DNA from: JALYRV01 sp036675475
GTDB taxonomy: Bacteria; Acidobacteriota; Vicinamibacteria; Vicinamibacterales; SCN-69-37
Assembly (NCBI GenBank): GCA_036675475.1
Contig: JAKFEY010000013.1
Coordinates: forward strand, 1 to 54,731
Length of the DNA stretch: 54,731 bases
Reading direction: 5' to 3'
A program made the translations under genes and the position numbers. Below, in pieces: positions 26,287 to 35,142 of the stretch. The notes under the pieces were generated by a model. The model saw nothing but the letters and a program-made list of their open reading frames with translations, searched no databases and was not told the DNA's origin. The first letter of the stretch is position 1. Every line of letters starts with the position of its first letter.

Positions 26287-27719
26287 GCCCTTTCAGGCGC
26301 GGCCGGTGCAACCAGTGCCGCAAGGTGCGCAACCGCCGCGGTCACGGCCGATCCCGTGAAGGCGTACCACGTCCAGCCGGTCAGCGCGTACCACCAGACG
26401 ATCATCAGCGCCGCGAATCCGCCGAGCATGCCGATCAGCATGTGCGTCGCGCCGACGCGCCTGCTCAACACGCCCACGAGGAACGCGCCGAGCACCGGGC
26501 CTGCCGACAGCGACAGTACCGCCAGGCCGGTGTCGAGCACGGATCGGATCCACTGCGCGCCAAGCGCGACGCCAATCTGCGCCACGCCCCAGAAAATCGT
26601 GGCGCGCCGCGACACGCGCATCAGCGTCGCCTCGTCAGCGCCGGGATTCACATACTTCGCGTAAAAGTCATTCACCGTCGTCGCCGCCATCGCGTTGATC
26701 GACGGCGAGAGAGCAGCGGCCACGATGGCCGCGACGATGAAGCCGGCGGCGCCGTGGGTGAGGGAAGTTACGACGAACGTTGGGAGCACCGCGTCGTTGG
26801 TCGCCAGCGGCGTCTGGAGGGGGTTCAGCTGATAGAAGCGCCACAGCATGACGCCGATCGCCAGAAACAGCGTGAACTGCGCGAACACGATGAAGCCGCT
26901 GAGGATCAGGCCGGTCTGCGCGGCGCGTGCGGTGCGGGCCGACAGCAGGCGCTGCACCAGGAACTGGTCGGTGCCGTGCGTGGCCAGCGTGAGGGCGACG
27001 CCGCCGAGCACGCCCGCCCACAGCGTGTAAATAGTCGTGGGCGTGAAGCTGAGATCGAAGACCTGGAATTTGCCGGCCGCCTGGCCCGCCTGCCAGACGT
27101 CGTTCCAGCCGCCCGGGATCAGATTCCACAGCGCGAAGAACACCACCAGCGCGCCGGCGATGTACACGAACATCTGCACCACGTCGGTCCAAATGACGGC
27201 GGCGACGCCGCCGCGCGTGGTGTAGACAATCATCGCGGCGCCGATGACGAGGATCGTCCACGGCACGGGCACCTGCGTGACGATCGAGATCACCAGCGCG
27301 GTGGCGAACAGGCGCACGCCGTCGGCAATGGTGCGCGTGATGAGGAAGATGCCGGCCGCGAGATCCTTGACGCGTGGCCCGAAGCGGCGCTGCAGCAGCT
27401 CGTACGACGTGAACAGCTCGCCGCGGAAGTACGCCGGGATGAAGAGCAGGCTCACCAGGAACCGGCCGATCACGTAGCCCATCGCCAGCTGGAGGAACGT
27501 CATGTTGCCGGCGTAGGCGGCGGCCGGAATGCCGATGAACGTCAGCGTGCTCGTTTCGGTGGCGACAATCGTGAAGCAGATGCCCCACCACGGCACGCTG
27601 CGGTCGGTGAGGAAGTAGTCGCGCGTGGTTTTCTGGAAGCGCGCAAACCACGAGCCGAACGCGGTGATGGCGGCGAGATAGAGCGCAATGACCGCGTAGT
27701 CGATGACGGTTAAGGTCAT
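26283..27719 (-). CDS. Sodium:solute symporter (SSS family)
   Basis: This inner-membrane secondary transporter has 478 residues and about 13 membrane segments. It starts VIDYAVIALYLAAITAFGSW and carries the family's early motif RDYFLTDRSVPWWGICFTIVA near 33-53, ETSTLTFIGIPA near 54-65, and IVYTTRGGVAAVIWTDVVQ near 165. These positions correspond to the sodium-site helices of SSS transporters. By context (serine hydrolase, GHL10, NagK-like kinase, NagB, MurQ) it may import GlcNAc, MurNAc or an anhydro-muropeptide sugar. SSS substrates cannot be deduced from sequence alone. The start lies 12 bases from the upstream heptad repeat. Confidence 0.9.
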   Translation of the reverse strand: MTLTVIDYAVIALYLAAITAFGSWFARFQKTTRDYFLTDRSVPWWGICFTIVATETSTLTFIGIPAAAYAGNMTFLQLAMGYVIGRFLVSLLFIPAYFRGELFTSYELLQRRFGPRVKDLAAGIFLITRTIADGVRLFATALVISIVTQVPVPWTILVIGAAMIVYTTRGGVAAVIWTDVVQMFVYIAGALVVFFALWNLIPGGWNDVWQAGQAAGKFQVFDLSFTPTTIYTLWAGVLGGVALTLATHGTDQFLVQRLLSARTARAAQTGLILSGFIVFAQFTLFLAIGVMLWRFYQLNPLQTPLATNDAVLPTFVVTSLTHGAAGFIVAAIVAAALSPSINAMAATTVNDFYAKYVNPGADEATLMRVSRRATIFWGVAQIGVALGAQWIRSVLDTGLAVLSLSAGPVLGAFLVGVLSRRVGATHMLIGMLGGFAALMIVWWYALTGWTWYAFTGSAVTAAVAHLAALVAPAAPERA

Positions 27720-27730
27720 GAAGATGTCCG

Positions 27731-27758
27731 GTGCCGGGTGCTCAGTGTCTCGTGCCCG
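27731..27758. repeat. Heptad-period repeat, GTGCTCA family
   Basis: Four 7-base words follow: GTGCCGG, GTGCTCA, GTGTCTC, GTGCCCG. The GHL10 gene ends inside it (TGA on the minus strand at 27744-27742). The same family occurs inside miaB at 47049-47097. Confidence 0.8.
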
Positions 27759-28986
27759 GCGCGCCGAAGGCGGCGCGGGCCACGTCGGTGAGATAGCGGC
27801 CGCCGTTGCGGCCCGATGACACGCTGTCGTACGAGAAGAGCAGCACGCCCTCCGAGCCGGACGTGCGCGCCTCGCGGATGCGCGACGCGGTTTCGAGCGG
27901 CGTCAGGCGATAGGCGCCGATGCCCATCCAGATCGGTACGGCGCCGGCGGCGGCGTGCGCGGCGTCCACCTGCGCGCTGAACACCGGGCGCTCTTCCGCG
28001 TAGGCCATGGGGCAGAGCGCGTCGACCAGGCCGCGCGCCGCCCACTCGGGCCAGTCCTGCAGCTTGACGTTCAGCGCCGCGGCCGGATCGGGCAGCACGG
28101 CCGCGGAGATGACGATGCGGGGGCGCTCGGCGCGGGCGGCGGCCGCCACGCCGGCCACGAGCGCGGTGACGCGGGCGCGGCGGAAGTCGGCCCAGCGCTG
28201 CGGAAAGCGATCGGCAAACAGCGTGGGTGTGGCGGCCAGCCGCGCGTCGAGCGCGGCCAGCTCGCCGGCGTCGAGATCGCGCGCCACGTCCGCGCGAAAC
28301 TCGGCGAGTGCCGCCGCGCTGTAGTCGAAGCCGTCGTGCGGATACCGCACGTAGTCGAGGTGCAGGCCGTCGAGGTCGTAGCGCTTCGTGAGGTCGCGGA
28401 CGATCGCCGCGGCATGCACGCGGGCGTCGCGCGGAATCGGCGAGACGTACAGGCCCTCGACGCGCGCGGTGTTGGCGCGCGTCCACCTGGCGAGCGCGTC
28501 GACGTACGCGCGGTCGCGCGGCCGCGTCTTCGCGGCATACGCGGCCAGTTCGCGCGGCACCATCAGCCAGTCGGGATGCCGGCGAATCAGGTGCGCCCCA
28601 TCGTCAGGCAGTCCGCTCGCGTCCGACACGAGGCCGACGTTGATCCAGGCGTGCACGGCGATGCCGCGGGCGCGCGCGGCCTTGATGACGGTGGCGAGCG
28701 GATCGAAGGCGGCCGGCTGGTTCGCCAGCAGCGAGCCGCGCGGCTCGATGGCTGAGGCGTAATACGCGTCGCCGCGCGCGCGTACCTGCACGAACAGCGC
28801 GTTGATGCCCGACGCGTCCGCGGCGCGCACCATGTCGTGAATGGCGGCGGGCGAGGCCAGCGTGGAGCGCAGCACCCAGAGGCCGCGCACTTCGGCCTCG
28901 CGACTGTAAGCGTTTGCGCCCGCCGCGGCGGCGAGCGCGAGAAGTGCCGTGAGCACAAGACGATAGGGGCGGCCAGCAGGTGTCAA
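27742..28986 (-). CDS. GHL10-family glycoside hydrolase, secreted
   Basis: The protein has 414 residues with a signal peptide (about 8-26) and a TIM-barrel of the GHL10 (YngK-like, DUF187) type. EVRGLWVLRSTLASPAAIHD begins the first strand, ALFVQVRARGDAYY the second, and RGIAVHAWINVGLV and the conserved LDGLHLDYVRYP near 205-216 mark strands of the barrel with acidic active-site candidates. PMAYAEERPVF lies near 330. Substrates of this family are poorly defined; some act on glycosaminoglycan or wall-type polymers. The longest start is TTG 28986, which itself reads TTGACA like a -35 box. An internal GTG about 11 codons in is an alternative. Both precede the signal sequence. Confidence 0.82.
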   Translation of the reverse strand: MTPAGRPYRLVLTALLALAAAAGANAYSREAEVRGLWVLRSTLASPAAIHDMVRAADASGINALFVQVRARGDAYYASAIEPRGSLLANQPAAFDPLATVIKAARARGIAVHAWINVGLVSDASGLPDDGAHLIRRHPDWLMVPRELAAYAAKTRPRDRAYVDALARWTRANTARVEGLYVSPIPRDARVHAAAIVRDLTKRYDLDGLHLDYVRYPHDGFDYSAAALAEFRADVARDLDAGELAALDARLAATPTLFADRFPQRWADFRRARVTALVAGVAAAARAERPRIVISAAVLPDPAAALNVKLQDWPEWAARGLVDALCPMAYAEERPVFSAQVDAAHAAAGAVPIWMGIGAYRLTPLETASRIREARTSGSEGVLLFSYDSVSSGRNGGRYLTDVARAAFGAPGTRH

Positions 28987-29079
28987 GAGACCGTCATTGT
29001 AGCTGCCCTCTGGCTATTCGTCACCGTTCGGCATATCCTCCCGGCGGCAGTCGATTATCGTCGGCCGCTTTCTTGGGGG

Positions 29080-32000
29080 ATGGGAATGACTCATACACGA
29101 TGGGGGCGGGCCGCCCGGCTGGCGGTCATGGCGCTCCTTTGCACGTCGCTCTTCTATCAGCCAGTTGCCGCGCAAGACACCACGGGCACCATCACGGGCG
29201 TGGTCACCGATCCGAGCGGCGCGGTGCTGCCGGGCGTCACCGTCACGATCAAGCAGACCGAAACCAACGTCTCGCGTGATTTCGTGACCAACAGCGCCGG
29301 CATCTATACCGCGGCGCTGCCGGTCGGCAAGTACACCGTGACCTTCACGCTGCAGGGCTTCCAGACCCGCACCGTGTCGAACATCGATCTGCACGTCGGC
29401 GACCGTCTCGACATCGGCGCGAAGATGGCCGTGGGCGCGGTCAGCGAAAACGTGGAAGTGTCGGCCGCCGCGCAGTTCGTGCAGCCGATGCCCGCCGTGC
29501 AGACGCTCATCGGCCCGACGCAGGTGCAGGAGCTGCCGCTCAACAACCGCGTGTTCGTGCAGCTCGCCACGCTCGTGCCGGGCGTGACCAGCGACCTGCC
29601 GGATGAAATCGGCATCGGCCTCACCAGCGCCGTCAGCATCTCGGTCAACGGCGGCCGCCGCAACGCGGTCAACTGGATGGTCGACGGCGTCTCGAACGTG
29701 GACGTCGGCTCGAACATCACGCTGCTGTCGACCCCGACGCTCGAGTCGATTCAGGAATTCAAGATCATCACCAGCAGCTACGCGGCCGAATATGCCCGCA
29801 GCGGCGGCGGTGTCATCAACATCGTCACCAAGGGCGGCACGTCGAAGTTCTCGGGCACGGGCTACGAGTTCTATCGCGACGACAAGCTGAACGCGAACTC
29901 GTTCTTCCGCAACCGCAGCTCGAACGCGGCGCTCAACAGCACGCCGCCGGAGCTCGATTACCACAACTTCGGCTACACGCTCGGCGGGCCGGTGATTCCG
30001 TGGCGCGAGAAGGCTTTCTTCTTCTGGTCGCAGGAGTGGCGCCGCATCCGCCGCGCGCCGGCGGGCTCGACCATCAACGTCGTCCCCGACGCGTGGCTGA
30101 ACGATCCGGCCAACGCCAACTACGTGGCGCCGGCGCTGCGCGATCCCAACGCCGTCAAGCTGCTGTCGATCTGGCCCGCGCCGAATTCGGGCACCAGCCA
30201 GTTCGTTGCCTCGATTCCGGCGATCCAGAACACGCGGCAGGAAGTCATCCGCCTGGACTACGACGTCTCGTCGAACATGCGGCTGACCGGCCGGTACACG
30301 CACGACCTGAGCGAGACGCGGGAGCTCGGCGGCCTCTTCAACGGCACCACGGTGCCGAACTTCGGCACCACCGACACGGACGTGCCCGGCCAGGTGGGCG
30401 CGGTGGAACTGCGCTCGACGCACGGCCGCATGATGAACGAGGCGAAGTACCAGTTCTCGAGCAACCGGATCAGCACCATCAATCCGGACGGCACGCGCAA
30501 CCTGCGCGACCAGTTCGGGGTCGACATCCCGGAGCTCTTCGCCGGCAACGCGGCCAACCGCATCCCGAACATCGCGGTGTCGGGCCTGGCGTCGGCCACG
30601 TCCCTGCAGCCGATCAACATCGAGTACTTCAACCACACGTTCATGGACAACCTGACGTGGCAGCGCGGCAACCACGCGCTGAAGTTCGGCGTGATGGCGG
30701 CCTTCGAGCGCAAGAACGAGAACGCGGCCAACAACACGCACGGCGGCTTCAGCTTCGGCGTGGGCGGCGGCCGCACCGCGTTCCAGAACTTCATGACGGG
30801 CAACCGCGACGGGCTCTGCACGACGACGTGCACGTACTCGGAGGCGGCGGTCGACATCACCAACCACCTGCGCTTCAACCGCTATGAGATGTTCGCGCAG
30901 GACACCTGGCGCGTCGCGCCCGGCTTCACGTTCGACTACGGCGTGCGCTACGCGCTGTATCCGGCGATCATCGACGCCGAGGACGTGCTGACCAACTTCG
31001 TGCCCTCGCTGTACGATCCGGCGGCCGCGCCGACGTACTCGAACGCCGCCGGCTCGGCCGTGATCAACGGCACCGGCAACCCGCTCAACGGCATCATCGT
31101 CGCGGGCCAGAACTCGCCGTTCGGCCGCGGCATCTACGAGACCGACAAGAACAGCATCCAGCCGCGCGTCGGCTTCTCGTGGGATCCGACCAACTCCGGC
31201 AAGCAGATCATCCGCGGCGGGTACGGCATCTACTTCGATCAGCCGCTGGTCGGCATCTTCGAGCAGAACGCCTTCGTCAACCCGCCGTTCGCGAGCACGG
31301 TGTCGGTGCAGGGCGCGGCCCTGTCGAACCCGAGCCAGGGCACGCCGCCCGGGACGTCGGGCGTGCGCGCGCTGATCGGCAGCAGCGTGCCGTTCGAGAC
31401 GCCCCGCACGCAGCAGTGGAACATCGGCATGCAGCGCCAGCTCTACTCGCGCGGCATGATCGACGTCGGCTATGTGGGATCGCGCGGCGACAACCTGATT
31501 CAGGAAGTCGACATCAACATCCCGCAGCCGGCCGACGTCATCGCGCAGGGCGGCCTGAACGTGGCGCGTCCGTATGACGGCTACGGCTCGATCCGCATTC
31601 GCCAGACGACGGCGTACAGCCGCTATCACGGCCTGCTCACGAGCTTCCGCCACGAGCATGGCCGCAACGGCTCGGTGACGCTCAACTACACGCTGAGCCG
31701 CAACCGGACGACCGCGACCAACGATCGCGACGCGATCGACCAGCCGCAGAATCCGCTCGATCTCGACATCGAGTACGCGGACGCGCGCACGGATCGCCGG
31801 CACGTGTTCAACGCCAACTTCATCTATGAAGTGCCGTTCTATCGCAACAGCACCAACCAGGTGGCGAAGGCGCTGCTCGGCGGCTGGCAGCTGTCGGGCA
31901 TCGTGAACGCGACGTCGGGCCCGCCCGTGCCGCGCATCACGGCGAACACGGACGGCGGCCGCCGCGGCAGCCGTGCCGACCAGGTGGGCGAGCCGCTCGC

Positions 32001-32346
32001 CGGCGAGCTCGAATTCCCGTACTGGTTCCGGCCGTCGGCGTTCGCGCCGCCCGCGCTGGGGCAGTTCGGCAACTCGCCGCGCGCCGCGTTCCGGCTGCCG
32101 GGACGGCATCAGTGGGATCTGGCGGCGTCGAAGAACTGGTACGTCAGCTCGCTGCGCGTCCAGTTCCGCGCCGACTTCATCAACGCGTTCAACCAGACGC
32201 AGTGGCTGGGCGTCGACGCGGCCTGCTCGGCGGCGAGCACGATCACCCTCAACCGCTGCGACATCGGCGGCACCGACACCTTCGGGCAGATCACCAGCAC
32301 GCGCAACCCGCGTGAGGTGCAGCTGAGCCTGAAGCTGTACTGGTAA
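29080..32346 (+). CDS. Oar-type TonB-dependent receptor with carboxypeptidase-regulatory domain
   Basis: This is an outer-membrane transporter or adhesin, 1088 residues. The signal peptide ends near QPVAAQ. An Ig-like carboxypeptidase-regulatory domain follows (about 32-115: GTITGVVTDPSGAVLPGVTV). The TonB plug (about 125-260) contains ELPLNNRVFVQLATLVPGVT and VDGVSNVDV, and the barrel runs to the C-terminal aromatic residue (VQLSLKLYW). The large Oar-like receptors are greatly expanded in Acidobacteria. The start is ATG 29080 or 29086; GGGGGA at 29075-29080 fits the second. Divergent from the GHL10 gene and upstream of nagK-like and nagB, it may take up wall-derived or other glycans. No SusD partner is seen. 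Confidence 0.92.
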   Translation: MGMTHTRWGRAARLAVMALLCTSLFYQPVAAQDTTGTITGVVTDPSGAVLPGVTVTIKQTETNVSRDFVTNSAGIYTAALPVGKYTVTFTLQGFQTRTVSNIDLHVGDRLDIGAKMAVGAVSENVEVSAAAQFVQPMPAVQTLIGPTQVQELPLNNRVFVQLATLVPGVTSDLPDEIGIGLTSAVSISVNGGRRNAVNWMVDGVSNVDVGSNITLLSTPTLESIQEFKIITSSYAAEYARSGGGVINIVTKGGTSKFSGTGYEFYRDDKLNANSFFRNRSSNAALNSTPPELDYHNFGYTLGGPVIPWREKAFFFWSQEWRRIRRAPAGSTINVVPDAWLNDPANANYVAPALRDPNAVKLLSIWPAPNSGTSQFVASIPAIQNTRQEVIRLDYDVSSNMRLTGRYTHDLSETRELGGLFNGTTVPNFGTTDTDVPGQVGAVELRSTHGRMMNEAKYQFSSNRISTINPDGTRNLRDQFGVDIPELFAGNAANRIPNIAVSGLASATSLQPINIEYFNHTFMDNLTWQRGNHALKFGVMAAFERKNENAANNTHGGFSFGVGGGRTAFQNFMTGNRDGLCTTTCTYSEAAVDITNHLRFNRYEMFAQDTWRVAPGFTFDYGVRYALYPAIIDAEDVLTNFVPSLYDPAAAPTYSNAAGSAVINGTGNPLNGIIVAGQNSPFGRGIYETDKNSIQPRVGFSWDPTNSGKQIIRGGYGIYFDQPLVGIFEQNAFVNPPFASTVSVQGAALSNPSQGTPPGTSGVRALIGSSVPFETPRTQQWNIGMQRQLYSRGMIDVGYVGSRGDNLIQEVDINIPQPADVIAQGGLNVARPYDGYGSIRIRQTTAYSRYHGLLTSFRHEHGRNGSVTLNYTLSRNRTTATNDRDAIDQPQNPLDLDIEYADARTDRRHVFNANFIYEVPFYRNSTNQVAKALLGGWQLSGIVNATSGPPVPRITANTDGGRRGSRADQVGEPLAGELEFPYWFRPSAFAPPALGQFGNSPRAAFRLPGRHQWDLAASKNWYVSSLRVQFRADFINAFNQTQWLGVDAACSAASTITLNRCDIGGTDTFGQITSTRNPREVQLSLKLYW

Positions 32347-32355
32347 GCACACCGT

Positions 32356-32439
32356 AGGTTGCTGGTAGCTGGTTGTTGGTTGCTGGTGAACGGCCGGGGA
32401 GGCCGCGCACTAACAACCAGCAACCAGTAACCAGTAACC
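32356..32439. repeat. Inverted pair of heptad-period repeats
   Basis: The left arm (32356-32388) has GGTTGCT/GGTAGCT/GGTTGTT words every 7 bases. The right arm (32411-32439) has the complementary AACAACC/AGCAACC/AGTAACC words, also every 7 bases. The arms flank a GC-rich 22-base loop region, so a long hairpin can form between the TonB receptor and kinase genes. Confidence 0.85.
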
Positions 32440-32448
32440 TAAGTAAAT

Positions 32449-33402
32449 ATGTTCGTTCTCGGTATCGATGCCGGCGGCACGAAGACGGTGTGCCAGCTGG
32501 CGGACTCCAGCGGCGCCATCGTCGGCGAATCGCGCGGGCCCGGCGCCAACCTTCAGGCCGCGGGCGAGCTGGCGGTCGAGAAAACCCTTCACAACCTGAT
32601 GGACGAGGCGATGGCCGCGCATGCGGGCGCGCGGCTGGGCGCCATCTGCGTCGGCATGGCGGGCGTCGACCGCCCCGGCGACGCGGAGGTCGTGCGCGGC
32701 ATCATGCGGCGCATCGGCCACGGCGCGCCGGTGCTGATCGTCAACGACGCGCTCGTGGCGCTCGAGGCGGGCGCGCCCGGCGCGCCCGGCGTGGTGATCA
32801 TCGCAGGGACGGGATCGATCTGCTACGGCCGCAACGAGCAGGGGCAGGCCGCGCGCGCCGGCGGGTGGGGCTACGTGCTCGGCGACGAGGGCAGCGGCTA
32901 CTGGATCGGTCGCCATGCGCTGCGCGCCGTGGTGCGTGAAGCCGATCGGCGCGGCCCGCGCACGACGCTGACACCAAGAGCCTTGAAACATTTTGGCGTG
33001 GATCGTCCGCAGGATTTGATCCACGAGATTTACTACGGCGGCATGCGCCCCGGCGCGATTGCCGCGCTCGCGTCGCAGGTCCAGGAGGCCTTTGTCGAAG
33101 GCGACGCCGTGGCCGCCGGCATCCTCGAAGTCGGCGTGCGCGAGCTCGTCTCGTCGGCGGCGTCGGTGGTGGCGCGCCTGCACCTCGAGGAGGAGACCTT
33201 TGCCTTCGTGCTCTCCGGAGGCATCTTCCGCGCGGTGCCCTGGATGCGCGAGCAGCTGACGTCGCGCCTGCCGCGCATTTCGCGCACCGCCGACATCCGG
33301 CACCTGCAGGTGGAGCCGGCCGTGGGCGCCGTCTATCTGGCGATCGCGCTGCTCGCCGGCAACGTGCGCGTGCCGGTCTACGTGGATCCGGCGGCGTCAT
33401 GA
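32449..33402 (+). CDS. N-acetylglucosamine kinase-like protein (BadF/BadG/NagK family)
   Basis: This 317-residue ASKHA-fold sugar kinase has phosphate-binding loop DAGGTKTVCQLAD at residues 6-18, the GMAGVDRPGD segment near 70, VIIAGTGSICYG near 115 and the GDEGSGYWIGRHAL motif near 145. These are typical of eukaryotic-type NagK and the BadF ATPase family. Given the adjacent nagB and murQ genes, phosphorylation of GlcNAc or MurNAc is the most likely job. It ends in an ATGA overlap with nagB. It is preceded by a repeat hairpin and has no obvious strong ribosome binding site. Confidence 0.85.
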   Translation: MFVLGIDAGGTKTVCQLADSSGAIVGESRGPGANLQAAGELAVEKTLHNLMDEAMAAHAGARLGAICVGMAGVDRPGDAEVVRGIMRRIGHGAPVLIVNDALVALEAGAPGAPGVVIIAGTGSICYGRNEQGQAARAGGWGYVLGDEGSGYWIGRHALRAVVREADRRGPRTTLTPRALKHFGVDRPQDLIHEIYYGGMRPGAIAALASQVQEAFVEGDAVAAGILEVGVRELVSSAASVVARLHLEEETFAFVLSGGIFRAVPWMREQLTSRLPRISRTADIRHLQVEPAVGAVYLAIALLAGNVRVPVYVDPAAS

Positions 33403-34130
33403 AAGTTCGCATCCTGGCCAGCGCCGACGAGGTGGCGGATGCGGCGGTGCGCGAAGTGGCCGCGGCGATTCGCCTGAATCCCTCGCTTGTGCTTGGCCTG
33501 CCGACCGGCCGCACACCGTTGCGCCTCTACGATCGCCTCGTCGCGTGGGAACGCGCGGGCCGTGTCAGTTTCGCGCGCGTGACCACGTTCAATCTGGACG
33601 AGTTCATCGGCCTCCCGGCCGGCGATCCGGGCAGTTATCGCGCGTTCATGGAGCGGCACCTGTTCGGGCGCCTGCGGCAGCGGCCGCACCGGATCAATTT
33701 TCTCGACGGGAACGCGGCCGACCTGGACGCGGAACTCGAGCGCTACGACCGCGCGTTGTCGCGTGCCGGCGGCATCGATCTGCAGCTGCTTGGCCTCGGC
33801 ACCAACGGCCACGTGGGCTTCAACGAGCCGGGCGCCACGCTCAACACGCACTCGCACCGCGTGCGCCTGCACAACAAGACGCGCGCCGCCAATGCCGATC
33901 TGTTCGAGGGAAACGTGCGCCGCGTGCCGCGCGAGGCGTTGACGGTGGGGATGAGCACGATCATGTGCGCGAACCGCGCGCTCATGCTGGCGACCGGCCG
34001 CGGAAAGGCCCCGGCCGTGGCTGCCATGGTGCAGGGCCCGCTGACCACGCGCCTGCCCGCGTCGTTCCTGCAGCTGCACCGCGACGCCGTCGGCCTGTTC
34101 GACACCGCCGCCGCCGCCGGCTTGCAGTAA
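33399..34130 (+). CDS. nagB: Glucosamine-6-phosphate deaminase
   Basis: The enzyme converts glucosamine-6-phosphate to fructose-6-phosphate and ammonia, the last step of amino-sugar catabolism. The 243-residue protein contains the family's GLPTGRTPLRLYDRLV substrate loop, TTFNLDEFIGLPAGDPGSYR with the catalytic Asp, GLGTNGHVGFNEPG with the base-forming Asn-Gly-His, and the lid TVGMSTIM. It is translationally coupled to the kinase gene. The C-terminal allosteric extension of enteric NagB is absent. Its stop codon (CAG TAA TTC) lies in a heptad repeat. Confidence 0.95.
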   Translation: MKVRILASADEVADAAVREVAAAIRLNPSLVLGLPTGRTPLRLYDRLVAWERAGRVSFARVTTFNLDEFIGLPAGDPGSYRAFMERHLFGRLRQRPHRINFLDGNAADLDAELERYDRALSRAGGIDLQLLGLGTNGHVGFNEPGATLNTHSHRVRLHNKTRAANADLFEGNVRRVPREALTVGMSTIMCANRALMLATGRGKAPAVAAMVQGPLTTRLPASFLQLHRDAVGLFDTAAAAGLQ

Positions 34131-34162
34131 TTCTTAACTCTTACCTCACCAACTCTTAATTC
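34127..34162. repeat. Heptad-period repeat, AACTCTT family, copy 3
   Basis: This copy lies between convergent nagB and murQ. It contains the nagB stop (TAA, plus strand) and the murQ stop (GTG AAT TAA on the minus strand), so one element ends both genes. There is no strong GC stem. Confidence 0.88.
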
Positions 34163-35103
34163 ACCCCGAGCAGCTCTTTGAGCCTCGGCTCGATGTCTTC
34201 GCCGCCGAGCGCCTGGCGCACCGAGTCGTCGGCCTTGCGCAGCTTCTTGATCGCGCCGGCCAGCGTGCTGCCGGTCTTCTGCATCACGATCGCGGCCTTC
34301 ACGTCCCCCTTGGATTTCTTGAGCAGCTCGTCGGCCTCGTCGTAATCAAGGTCGGTGACGATCATCACGATGCGGCGCGCGCGATCCTTGAGCTTCTCGG
34401 ATCCGGTCTTCACGTCGACCATCAGGTTGCCGTAGGTCTTGCCGACCTTGATCATCGAGATCGTGGTGAGCATGTTGAGCACCATCTTCGTGGCGGTGCC
34501 GGCCTTGAGGCGCGTGGAGCCCGCGATGACTTCGGGGCCGACGGCGGGGGCAATGATCAGGTCGACGAACGTCTGCAGCTCGGAGCCCGGCCAGCAGGTG
34601 ACGAAGATGATGCGGGCGCCGGCCTTGCGCGCGCGCGTGAGCGCGCCGCGGACGAACGGCGTGATGCCGCTGGCCGACACGCCGATGATGACGTCCTTCT
34701 TCGTGACGCGCAGCCGCGCGATGGCGCGCGACCCTTCCTCGAAGTTGTCCTCGACGCCTTCGCGCGCCTTGAACACGGCATCCTGACCGCCGGCCATGAT
34801 CGCCTGCACCATGCGCGGATTGGTGCCGAACGTGGGCGGCATTTCGGCCGCTTCGACGACGCCGAGCCGGCCGCTGGTGCCGGCGCCGACCAGGACGATG
34901 CGCCCGCCTTTCTTGACCGACGAGGTGATGATTTCGACGCCGTGCGCGATGCGTTCGCGTTCGCGCTGCACGGCGGCGACCACCTTCTTGTCTTCGGCGA
35001 CCATCAGGTCGACGATTTCGGCGGTGGGTGTTTTATCGACCCCCAGACTCAGGGGGTTGATGGCTTCCGTAGGCAGTGACTGCCACTTTGATCTCTGAGG
35101 CAT
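34156..35103 (-). CDS. murQ: N-acetylmuramic acid 6-phosphate etherase
   Basis: MurQ removes the lactyl ether from MurNAc-6-phosphate to give GlcNAc-6-phosphate for NagA/NagB. The 315-residue protein starts MPQRSKWQSLPTEAINP with the conserved TE-x-(N)P-S box. It continues through the SIS domain (GRIVLVGAGTSGRLGVVEAAE with the GAGTSGRLG loop near 72-82), the second SIS part IIGVSASGITPFV, and GSTRLKAGTATKMVLNMLTT. The frame is open far upstream, but only ATG 35103 gives a family-like N-terminus. No nagA gene is visible in the window, so that deacetylation step must be encoded elsewhere. Confidence 0.95.
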   Translation of the reverse strand: MPQRSKWQSLPTEAINPLSLGVDKTPTAEIVDLMVAEDKKVVAAVQRERERIAHGVEIITSSVKKGGRIVLVGAGTSGRLGVVEAAEMPPTFGTNPRMVQAIMAGGQDAVFKAREGVEDNFEEGSRAIARLRVTKKDVIIGVSASGITPFVRGALTRARKAGARIIFVTCWPGSELQTFVDLIIAPAVGPEVIAGSTRLKAGTATKMVLNMLTTISMIKVGKTYGNLMVDVKTGSEKLKDRARRIVMIVTDLDYDEADELLKKSKGDVKAAIVMQKTGSTLAGAIKKLRKADDSVRQALGGEDIEPRLKELLGVN

Positions 35104-35142
35104 GACGAAGGCTCGACCAGCCGCTAAAGCTATCATGAACGG

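Noticed and set aside
29014..32352. Very long minus-strand open frame (over 1100 codons) opposite the TonB receptor gene
   Set aside because: It is Arg/His/Val-rich low-complexity antisense translation produced by high GC at third codon positions. The plus strand has clear receptor domains.
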